The position numbers and the translations under genes are program-made. DNA of 64,000 nucleotides from positions 57,606,501 through 57,670,500 of the forward strand of contig CM075672.1 in assembly GCA_037962975.1 (NCBI GenBank), given 5' to 3'. This document shows positions 33,235 through 42,980 of this stretch, piece by piece (position 1 is the stretch's first letter; every line of letters begins with the position of its first letter). The notes under the pieces are model-generated. The model had not been told where the DNA came from, did no database searches, and saw nothing but the letters and a program-made list of their open reading frames with translations. The stretch is from Clitoria ternatea (taxonomy: Eukaryota > Streptophyta > Magnoliopsida > Fabales > Fabaceae).

Positions 33235-33515
33235 TGTAACATCCCGATTTAATAATTAACTGCCGAATGAAAATAAATCATTAAAGTAATAATTGCTAAG
33301 TGGGGAAAATTATTTATTAATTATAATTGGTTTAATTAATTTAAGTTAAGGAAGCAAAGGCTGATTGAAGGTGATTAGTTGTCAACAGCTGACTAGTTGT
33401 GTCCATGTGCGTATGACGCGTGTAGGGGCTTCTGCTGTGCACGACTTCCCACCCCACTTTTCCCTTCTCTCCGTGCATGCATATATGGGTACACTATTAT
33501 TCATTCTTCCCTTGA

Positions 33516-33605
33516 GACTTCTCTTCCTTCTGTTTCCTCTTCTTTTCTTCTTCGCTTTTCACCCTTCTTCTCTTCTTCTTCTTTCTTCTCTGTTCTCTGT
33601 TCCCG
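33516..33605 (+). promoter_or_regulatory. TATA-proximal CT-rich leader of the solo LTR
   Basis: A run of TTC/CTT-type pyrimidines follows a TATA-like CATATATGGG at 33479-33488. The same arrangement occurs at 48006-48065, 50145-50236 and 57315-57406. It looks like a conserved feature of the LTR transcription start region and makes the overlapping ORFs compositional. Confidence 0.55.
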
Positions 33606-34576
33606 TGAGCTCGCAACAGTGGTGGTTGAGGATCGGAGTCCTCCTTCCTTACTCGACAAGCCAGGAAGGGTGAGGGTGTGCATTTCCTCTGCATGCAACC
33701 TGTCTCCTTCCACGCTGTTCCTTCCTTGTTCCTTCATTCCCTTCGTTGACTTCCCTCCTTCTTCCTCTCCTTGCTCGAAGCTGCCAAATCTCAGTGGAGA
33801 TCTGTGCTGTGGGGAGCTTTAAGATGGTTGGAGTGTTCACAGCGTTGGAATAGAGCTACTCCAGGGAGTGAACCGAGAGCTGAGTGCCTCAGAGACTCGA
33901 TGGCCTCCCCTACTCTTGCATGCAGATGCACTGGGAGTGACTCAGTGTTCCTCTGGAACTAGGTGTCATGTTGACCGACTAGAAGCTTTATTCCAGGTAG
34001 GGGGGTATCTTCTATCTTAAATGCATGGGCTATGAACAGGTTCTGAGTGTTGATGCTTGCTGTTTCTGTGTTCTGATTGTGTGTTGTGTTGCATGCGAGT
34101 GCGTACTGCCTGGTTGCATGACGAGTGAAAGTTGAGTGTTACATGTTGATGGCCTGTGAATGTTGAACGATTGTGTGGAAGGAATGTGTTGAAGTGCTGT
34201 TGATGAATACCGTATGCTTTACGTGACATGCAAGTTGGTGTGAGTTCAAAAGGCTAGCTGTATGTGATAAAATATGACTTAGTGAATCTGATAATGTACC
34301 TCGTTAATTGCATGTGCTGATTGAGCCTGGACATTGCTTAATACCGATTGCATGTGTGTTGTTTGGGTCCTGATGATGTGTTATACTAATCGCATGAGAT
34401 GCATGTGTTGTTAAGTGCTGATAATGCCTAATGCCAATTGCATAGGATGCATGTGCTATTTGAGTTCTGATGACGTATAATGCCGACTGCTTGTGATGTA
34501 TGTAATGCTGAGTGAATGGCTGTGTATATGAACTCTGTGGTTATGATGAATCCGCGTGTGGCGTATTGGATGTGTT

Positions 34577-34817
34577 TGTGCTTGGAGCACGTAGTGTGGG
34601 ACACTACCATCGGTTATTAAAGCGTGGGACACTGTAAATCCTTGAGTTGGACTCAAGGTAGCCCTTGAGTGGGACTCGGGCTTCCTGTGAACACCTCCGT
34701 TGGCGCTGAGAGCGTTGGTGTCACCTTGTGGGCAAACGGTTGGGTACCTGTAAAACGGCCAAGCAGCTTGGAGCTGAATTGATAGCTGGGAGCTATGTAT
34801 AAAAATGCTGGGAGCCT
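34577..34817 (+). repeat. Hairpin array in the solo LTR (diverged copy)
   Basis: The block is homologous to 48922-49174. It contains stems around TTGGA, TGGGA or TGAGA loops, for example GTGC-TTGGA-GCAC (34582-34590 and on), GTAGTG-TGGGA-CACTAC (34591-34607), CCTTGAG-TTGGA-CTCAAGG (34640-34658), CGC-TGAGA-GCG (34704-34714), CAGC-TTGGA-GCTG (34764-34776) and ATAGC-TGGGA-GCTAT (34782-34796). Some stems differ from the other copy by paired or G-U-compatible changes. Confidence 0.75.
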
Positions 34818-36460
34818 ATGTTGCAACGTCAAAAACCGATTACACACAAATGCGGAACCGAGTGAAATACTCTGTGTATATTGACTGTTGATGTTGTTGG
34901 AATTGGTTATGCATGTGATGATGTTTATGAGATGATGCATATACATAACCAAGTGAATTATTCCGTGTGCACATGCTGTGGATGCTGATTGAAATATGTT
35001 CTATGAATGCATGTTAATACTATTGAAAGTTGTATATATAGCCGAGTGAGAATTGTTGAATTCTGATTGAGAAATGTTCAATACGTGCATTCCGATTCAT
35101 AGGCATTATTATGTCACTGATTGTTGTATGTTAATGTTATTAAATTGATACATGCATAAGGCCGAGTGATAACTGGTGGATTCCGATCGGTAAGAGTCTG
35201 ATGTGTGTCCTGGTTGATTGGTATTGCTCTGACTTTAATTGTTGCCACGTATAATTGCATATATACATATTGTTGTGTAATTATGGGACAACCTGAGTCA
35301 GTATCTATCATTTAATATTTAAGATGCTCACCCCCTACACCATCTTTCAGTGTGTGCAGGTCGGACTCAGAAAGGACGATAGGGCCTCAAGTCTGAGTGT
35401 GGTGCACTCTGACTGTTGAGTGCTTGCAATGTGTTTATTATGTCCAGTCAGTGTAGCCTTGGCCGGCTCTCTTGTAAAATGACGATTAAATATATTTATT
35501 TATAAAGACTGATTTGATAAGTATAGATATGGTGTGTCACTTATGTAGAACTGTGAATAGTGGTAGAGGTATAATGTTAAGCTAATAAGTATTCCGAGTA
35601 TGTGGTTACCTGTACATAGGTCAGTAGATTAGATTTGTGGGCAGATTTATATTTCTGGGAACATATATTCATACGTATGTGCTTTAAGCCGATTTGATGT
35701 GCCTTTCGACTGGAATGTATTGTTAAATGATTCGAGGGCTGTTGATGAGTGAAATAATGTTAGGCTGATGGTTCCGAGTGAGGACTACTGGGTGGCTTTT
35801 CCGAATGAACACGCTGAGTGATTCCGAGTGAAAATTATAGGTAACCCGAGTGAGGAAGAGTTTGTATTCCCGAGTGAAAACCTTGAGTGATCCCCTTCTA
35901 AGAGAGGAGTTAGAGTAGTGGTTTAGAGTGGGATGGATCCTAAGTGTAGGGTCTTAGTAATCTGAGTGAGTGGGGGTCGGTATGCCGACTGGTTCAGTTT
36001 TGAATAGGACCGAGTGGGACTTAACTACCAGATTTCCCGAGTGAATGTGTGAATGTATTCCGAATAGTGAATAGGTAATGTGACCCGATTGTGTTAAGGT
36101 TGGGATGCGTTGAGTGATGTTTGATTAGGGTGTATATTCCGAGTGAGAAAGAGTTCTGGATTCCGAGTGGCAGAATTAGGGAAGTCGTTTCCCGAGTGGT
36201 TTATACTTGTGACCTGTATAGATGAACGAGGAGCTATACGGATTCCCGAGTGAGGTATGAGCGTGATGATTTACCGGGTGAACATATGTCCCAAACCCGA
36301 GTGAGAAACTAACTTGTACCTGTGTCCCCCCAGCGAATTAGACCTAGCTCCAGCGAGTATGCGCGCATGGAAGGCTTCTGGGATGTTCGCTTAAGCGAAT
36401 GGTGCTTCGCCGAACGAGTGGATGCTGGGTTGGGCTTTGCTTGAGCTTCTCCTTGTTCCG

Positions 36461-36465
36461 CTGTT
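36461..36465. other. Target site duplication CTGTT, left
   Basis: CTGTT here matches CTGTT at 45073-45077 on the other side of the copia element at 36466-45072. This fixes both insertion boundaries. Confidence 0.9.
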
Positions 36466-36947
36466 TGTGTTTAAATGTTGAAACAGGTTTTGATAATGAC
36501 AAATGTGAAGACTAAGGCAAAGACTCCTAAAGGAATAAAGGATATTACCATGAAGCCAATATGATGAATTTGCAACACAAGAATACAAGCCATATGCAAC
36601 ATTAATTATCATCATCAAAAAGGGGGAGAATGAAGTTGCATATGTAAGTATGCAAAGTAGTTTTGATGAATGACAAAGTATTCATGATGATGATGGAATG
36701 ACGAAGGTTTAGAAACAAGAAGGTTCAAGCACAAAGACAATGGCTAAGAACAAAGAGATGAAGATGCCTTATAAAGAGTTAAAGAAACATGAGCTATGGA
36801 AGACAAGGTTGATGACATGAACTAAATCATGAAGAACAAGCTCATAAGTTGAAGATGAATCAAGGAAACAAGCATGAGGATCAAAAGGAATAAGCCATGG
36901 GTCAATACATATCAAGAACATATCAAAGACCTTGAAAAAGTACATGT

Positions 36948-37345
36948 GATAATCGATTAAACCATTGCCATAATCGATTACATAGGTTCTGGAATGAACA
37001 TAATCGATTACAGATAAAAGGCTAATCGATTACCAATTGAAAAGGTTGAAGACTGGGCATCAGGTATTTGGAATAATCGATTACAAGGAAGAATCTAATC
37101 GATTACGGAGCTTCTGTTTTGTCCCTAACCGAATACATTAGTACCTAATCCATTACCATACTGCGAAATATAATTAAAAGCATCAGGTATCATTCATAAT
37201 CGATTACAAGGAAAGGCATAATCGATTAGAAGGGTTCTGTTTCATAGCTAATCGATTATAGTAGAAATGCTAATCGATTACCTGCTGCATAATACTGAAG
37301 ATTTCAAAAGCTAATCGATTACAGCTCGAAGGCTAATCGATTACC
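36948..37345. repeat. TAATCGATTA palindrome cluster (U3, upstream of TATA)
   Basis: About eighteen TAATCGATTA decamers or one-base variants, mostly as pairs reading ATAATCGATTACA and CTAATCGATTACC, spaced 20-45 bases apart, ending about 125 bases before the TATA box. The same set is at 43463-43860. Confidence 0.9.
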
Positions 37346-37470
37346 ATAGTGTCAGAACGTGGGAAAAGTGTTTTTAAGTGGAACTCCAGCTCATTTCTTC
37401 ACTCCCACTTTATGCCCACTTGAGGTATCCGTTGGAGACACTGTGCAACAGCTAGGAACCCTAAAAATGG

Positions 37471-37480
37471 CTATAAATAG
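37471..37480 (+). promoter_or_regulatory. TATA box of the non-autonomous copia LTR
   Basis: CTATAAATAG, a strong plant TATA form, conserved exactly in the 3' LTR (43986-43995). Confidence 0.7.
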
Positions 37481-38559
37481 AGCATGAACTCAAGCAATAG
37501 AAGAGAGAGACCAAGGCACAACACAAGGCAATCAATATTCTTCTTCTAGAGGTCTTCTTATTAGATTTCTCTTGTATATTCTGCAACTCTTGTTTCTAAA
37601 CTTGCATATTGCTTAAGAGTTGTTAGATTGTGAGTTTCAATTTGCATATCCTCTCTTGTTGAGAGTTAGAATTTGTGAGAGCTTTCATTTGTGTATCTAC
37701 TCTATTGATAGAGTTAATTGCTTGTAAACCAAACACCAAAACACCAAGGTTTTTCACTCTAGGTTGAGTGGTCACAAAGGTTGGGGTTCAACCTTTGGGT
37801 ATTGAGAGATTGTGAGATTGGGTGGGTTGCCCTTTGCTTGTGAGAATTGAGTTCTTGAGTGTGGGACACTAGGAAGCTGCAATTGCTCAAAGCTTGTATC
37901 TCAAATCTTCAATAGTGGAATCCTTCAAGTGGGTTGCTTGAAGGCGAGACGTACACCGGGTTGGTGGAACTCGTTAAATTGGTTTGCATTTCTCTCTACC
38001 TTGAACTCTTTATACAACTGCGCATATAAACTGTTTGTTGAAATGCTTGAGCTGAATGTGTGAATCAAAGTTGTTGTTCAAGTAGAAAACTAACTCTGCA
38101 TGCCAAGTGTTTGATAATTTGCTTGAACCAATATTTGGTAAAGTTCTTAAAAACTGAAATTTGTTTTAACTTGCCAAGTATCTAGATCATTGTTTCCTAT
38201 CAACTCTTGTGTGATACTTACTTAATTGCCTTCACCTATTTCATGCACACAAGCTGTTTGATATATTGAATAAGCTGAACCCTTATAGGAAACATCACAT
38301 TATTTGTGAAATAAATCTATGCACTCTAACTGATTGATAAATTGTTTAAACCAATAACTTGCCTTGTTTATCACACTTAAAGCTAAATATTGTCATTGCA
38401 TATCAAGTGTGTCATAGTGTGATATGTGCATAAAAGTTGTTGTCTCTTCATCATTGCATCATTTGTATATTACTAACCATTTCCAAGGGGATTCTGGGTG
38501 AAAATTTGAAACACTCAATTCACCCCCCCCTCTTGAGCGTTGAGGCCTTGGCTAACAAG

Positions 38560-38571
38560 TGGTATCAGAGC
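38560..38571 (+). other. Primer binding site (initiator tRNA-Met)
   Basis: TGGTATCAGAGC two bases after the LTR end, an exact match to the standard initiator-Met PBS. Confidence 0.92.
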
Positions 38572-38612
38572 TTGACTCTTGCCACAAGGCTTAACAGCTG
38601 TAGGAGATCAAG

Positions 38613-39731
38613 ATGGCCTCCACTTCATATGATGCATTTTCAGAAAATGGCGCACTAAATAGACCTCCAATCTTCAATGGTAAAGACTATGCTATTTGGA
38701 AAGAAAGGATGAAAATCTTTATCCAAGCCTATGATCTCAAGGTATGGAATGCTATTCAATTTGGTCCTTTCATTCCCAAATACATTGTTGATAATCTAGA
38801 ATGTATGAAGCCCATGAACTTATGGACTAAAGAAGAAGAAAGAAAGGTACAATTCAATTTAAGAGCTAAAATTCTTATCACATTAGCATTAGAACCTAAC
38901 GATATTTCTAGAGTTATTACTTGTAACAATGCTAAAGAAATATGGGAAACTCTTGAAACAATTTATGAAAATGCTAATGATAATAAAGATGTAAGGATTA
39001 GCACCTTTTCTAGTCAAAATGAAGGCTTTAAAATAAGTCCGGAAGAAGAGATCAATGAATCGGAAGAAGAACTTGCATGCCTAATGACAAAGCACTCCCA
39101 AGATGATGAGGTATGCTCTTTAAATTCTTTTAATGATGATAATGATGATGAAATTGATAAGGATGAATTATTAGAAGCATTTGAAGAATTGCATCAAAAA
39201 TTTGTCTTGTTATCAAAGAAATATGCATGCTCTAAACAAACCATTTTGACTCTTGAAAAAGAATTGCATGATGTTCACATAGAAAAAGAATATCTTAGAG
39301 TTCAAAATGATGAATTAGTAGCTTCAAATGTATCTCTTAGAACTTGTAATGATAATAATGATTGTGCGCTTATTGATAGATGTATGCTTCTTGAAAAAGG
39401 GAATAAAGAACTAAAAGAAGCACTTAGCAAGCTTACAAGTAGTCAAAAGAATCTAAGTGCAACTATTAAAGATCAAAGGCATACACTTGATAGAAGAAAA
39501 ATAGGTCATTACAAGAACCATTTTACATCCTACAAGGAAAAATCCAAATCCTCCCTAAGATGCACAAACCATGAAAGAAAAGAGAACCATTACTATCGTA
39601 CTATGACTTATTCATTGAATGCAACATGTTTTTATTGTGGAATATTTGGTCATATATCATCCAATTGTTTTATAAAAAAAAAATCCCGTCAAAAGTGTAC
39701 AAGAAAGGTTTGGATTCCAAAACAATCTTGA
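38613..39731 (+). CDS. gag: Shortened copia Gag, open reading frame intact but internally deleted
   Basis: 372 residues from an ATG in good context (CAAGATGGCC), 55 bases after the LTR. Residues 1-145 match the N-terminal copia Gag domain (NGKDYAIWKERMKIFIQAYD, LITLALEPNDISRVI, EIWETLETIYE). Compared with the 545-residue Gag at 6568-8205, the segment between SQNEGFKISPEE and the acidic region is missing, about 160 residues that include the second half of the Gag domain and the first zinc knuckle. The coiled-coil region follows, then one intact CCHC knuckle (CFYCGIFGHISSNC) near residue 344 and a basic tail. The open frame in an otherwise decayed element suggests recent use or a cis role of the RNA. 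Ability to assemble is doubtful. Confidence 0.85.
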   Translation: MASTSYDAFSENGALNRPPIFNGKDYAIWKERMKIFIQAYDLKVWNAIQFGPFIPKYIVDNLECMKPMNLWTKEEERKVQFNLRAKILITLALEPNDISRVITCNNAKEIWETLETIYENANDNKDVRISTFSSQNEGFKISPEEEINESEEELACLMTKHSQDDEVCSLNSFNDDNDDEIDKDELLEAFEELHQKFVLLSKKYACSKQTILTLEKELHDVHIEKEYLRVQNDELVASNVSLRTCNDNNDCALIDRCMLLEKGNKELKEALSKLTSSQKNLSATIKDQRHTLDRRKIGHYKNHFTSYKEKSKSSLRCTNHERKENHYYRTMTYSLNATCFYCGIFGHISSNCFIKKKSRQKCTRKVWIPKQS

Positions 39732-42700
39732 AATCCCAAACTAACAAGGAAAGACCCAACTCTCAAAGGGTACCTTAAATCTTTGAAATCTTGTAGGCAA
39801 ACTTCAAAGCAACAACCTCTCATTGATGGATGACCAAAACTCATGGCCTAAGGAGATATCAATTATCTCAATCTCCACTCCAAAAGACAAAGAAGAAGAA
39901 TAGAGCAAGCCAAGATTATGATGAATCATCATACATCTAAAAGGGAACCATTCAAAACAAGGAAATAGACAAGAAGCTTTAATGTGACTCACACAAGATG
40001 GATTTCACCAATAAAATCCAATGGACAACACTAAAGGTGGTACAACAAAAGGTGCAAGCAATTATCATATAATCAATGTTAACACTCATTCTTGATGAAT
40101 CTTGATGTGTGAAAATCTAACTTTGATCTGATATATGATTGAGCATGAATAATATGAAATCTTGAGATGGATGAACAAATAATCTTAGGACCCCTTAAAC
40201 TTATGAAATCCTTAGAATCAATGATGTATATGTATATAGTAATTGATGATTAGTAATGATTAATGATGAGTTTGATGAATGATTGCTTGAATAACATGGT
40301 ACATGAAAATCTTGAGATTAAAGATGATTATGCACAAACATACATGAATCTTTGATAATGTTTAAACCCTTGATGATACATGAACTCTTGATGATATATC
40401 ATGAATTCTTGGTTATTGTATTGATTCTTAATGATGCATGAATTTTTGATTGAATATGAATTCTTGATGATGTATCACTTATATGTTGTTTAACTAGTGG
40501 TATCTAAATAACAAACATCTTCCTTTAACAATGGTATGAATTGAATTAGTAAGAGGAAGAGATTATGAGGACATAATCTTGATTATGTGCTTATCACTAT
40601 GCCTTGATAATAAATACATATATTGCGTGTACAAGTGGTATCTATGCTTTGACAATCTATGCAATTATATTCCTAGAGAGAAAGCATGTATGTTACAACA
40701 AGTGATTGCCTAGATTTTAACTTCATGATTGTAACATCATAGGCATGAACATGATGATATGTTAAGAAACAATGCATGATATGATAAGTAATAATGCATG
40801 CTATGATCATATACCATGTATGTGCAGGTGGTATCTATCTCGATCAACATTCTAATTCTTATCTATGTCGTATGTTTGATGATGCATGATCTTGACTGTG
40901 AAAAGAAGTTTGAAAATATGCATCATTGAGATTGAAAAGAATTTTTAAACAACATTATGAACAATGATGAATACTTGAATGCTAAAAATCTTGTGCTGAA
41001 TGCTTAAATGTTAGTAATTGATATCAAGAGCTTAAATTGGCAAATCAATCAAATGGTATCATACATGATAACAAGTGGTATGACATATATGAGTACATGA
41101 CTTGCTTTACACACGATGACCATGATATGCTTTTTGTGACTTGTTTATATGTGTTACTAAATATCTATGCAAAATGCTTTCTCCTATATATTTGATAAAT
41201 GCCATATGTGAATGCTTGACTAGATCTATATGTAACATCACAGGCATAAGATAAGAAGAGATTATTTAAGATACAAAAATCATATGGAAAGGAGTGAATA
41301 TATTGGCATATGTTATAATACACTTGCATGAGTAAGCCAACAAGTTGTATTAATCATTCTATCTTTGCTTTGATACCTAGACATAAGTGAAATTGCATTA
41401 ACAAGTGGTATCAACATCTATATTTATCCTTGTTAAATTGCATGATTAAGGGGGAGTTTCATAACATTTCTTTATAACAAATGATATTTATTGATGATAT
41501 GTTATCTCTTTATCAAGTGGTATGGAAGTCTAAGTAAATCACTTTTAGAAAACTCCTTTCCAAAACAATACTGCATCAAAGACCCAAAATTGGTACAAAC
41601 TCTTGTGGACTCAATACTACTAACAAAATGCTTTACAAAGAGTTTGTTAAGGTTATATAGGATGACTCAAAATGGCAAATCAAACTACCAAACTAGGCGA
41701 ACAAAAAATTGTTCAAGGAATAAAATACCGGACAAGGATGTGAAAAAGGGTATAAAACTTGAAAAATACCAAGGTATGATCGAATTCTTACTCTACCTTT
41801 ATGCTCTGCGAATTATACAAATCATATTAACAAGTGGTATGAATAACAAATCTCACGAGCTGAATATATCATTTCATCCCTGCTCTGATACCTAGATATA
41901 AGTATACATTGTTGAAAAGTCTTCTATGTTACTGCTCTAATACCTAGAAATGCATCAAGCAATATTAATGAAATGATTAACAAGTGGATTGTTATATGCA
42001 ATGGTATCTAACCTTTGAGTGGTATTTATTCATATTATGGTATCTATTATTTCAACAGTGGTATCTATTAAAAAGAGGAGATCATATGCTTTAAAAAGTA
42101 AGGAAATGGTATCAGACTTGATTAAATTGACCTACAAGTGGTATCAAACTTGATCAAATTGGTATAATCGATTTCACATGTTAATAAGTGGTATACTTTT
42201 TACAAGTGGTATCAATTACAGTAGTAAGGGGGAGCCTACACATGAATGATCATCCTTGATTTCACTTCTCTATAATTATATTTATGGTACTCATGCTTTT
42301 ACTCAATTATATGCTTACTTGGAAGAATATCATTGTGCGTTTTGATAATGCCAAAATAGGAGAAAAGTATGTGCTTATTAGAGGTGATTATGAGCTTATG
42401 TGCCTATCCTAATTGATAAAATTACCTTCTTACTTATATTTGACTTGTTTACAACTGTGCAAGTAATGATATGTGTGCTTAATCATGTGACGCCTCTCAT
42501 ACTTGAAAATGATACTCACTACATGATTAAAATAAGTTAGCAATCAATCATATGCTTACTTGATGAATAAATTATGTGATTGCTTATTGACTCTAGATGC
42601 AATAAAATGGTATATATCATTGATCATGTTTTAAGCTTTGATTTGAAATCTATATGAAATACTTGCTTTAAATCTCTCGTATATGAACTTATATGTTGAT

Positions 42701-42966
42701 GGCATAAATTATGACTAAGATAATGAACTTTTTGATGATGCCAAAGGGGGAGAGATTAGTGAAAGGATTAGTGATATCAATTGCATGATTAAAACAAGCT
42801 GGTATAAGTTACAAGATTAAGGGGGAGAATAACACTTAAACAATATTGACATAATGGACTTCACTAGCATTCATTACATCATATAGGGGGAGAATACATA
42901 TAAACATTGATTGTCATTATTCTGTGAAACTAACACCCCACGCGATGAACATTGGTTGTCATCATC
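39732..42966 (+). other. Non-coding internal region with degenerate pol trace and PBS-like motifs
   Basis: 3.2 kb, AT-rich, no gene. Around 41690-41830 one frame has KGIKLEKYQGMIEFLLYLYALRI, which resembles the RT segment read as LTKYRGTIGSLLYLTASRPDI in the copia at 4150, so it is a relic of RT. From 40494 to 42215 the phrase ACAAGTGGTATC, like the LTR-PBS junction, recurs about a dozen times. Short PPT-like AAGGGGGAG phrases occur near 41448, 42227, 42746, 42822 and 42887. Confidence 0.75.
40494..42215 (+). repeat. Dispersed ACAAGTGGTATC (PBS-junction-like) motifs
   Basis: Copies or near copies at about 40494, 40634, 40826, 41070, 41401, 41513, 41830, 42017, 42053, 42133, 42185 and 42203. 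The LTR-PBS junction of this element reads AACAAGTGGTATCAGAGC at 38555-38572. Spacing is irregular. Confidence 0.75.
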
Positions 42967-42980
42967 AAAAAGGGGGAGAA
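42967..42980 (+). other. Polypurine tract of the non-autonomous copia element
   Basis: AAAAAGGGGGAGAA immediately before the 3' LTR. The identical sequence lies on the minus strand at 2013-2026 of the older copia element. Confidence 0.92.

Larger units (their letters stand above)
36466..38557 (+). repeat. 5' LTR of the non-autonomous copia element
   Basis: Starts TGTGTTTAAATG and ends TTGGCTAACA. The U3 holds about eighteen TAATCGATTA motifs between 36948 and 37345, and a TATA box CTATAAATAG follows at 37471-37480. An AGTG-TGGGA-CACT hairpin is at 37858-37870. Several TAATCGATTA motifs damaged here are intact in the 3' LTR, and the reverse. Confidence 0.95.

Noticed and set aside
33365..33840. 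Overlapping ORFs on both strands of the CT-rich leader (also near 50039-50311 and 57209-57519)
   Set aside because: Ser/Leu/Phe or Arg/Glu/Lys runs are translations of a pyrimidine tract inside LTRs. They are open because the tract lacks stops.
36948..37345. CRISPR-like appearance of regularly repeated TAATCGATTA
   Set aside because: Repeats are only 10 bp, spacing is irregular, the motif lies inside plant LTRs next to a TATA box, and there is no cas gene. The genome is eukaryotic.
41491..41895. 134-codon ORF in the non-autonomous copia interior as a gene
   Set aside because: Only a short segment resembles RT; the rest is unrelated and it starts within low-complexity sequence. Treated as a relic.
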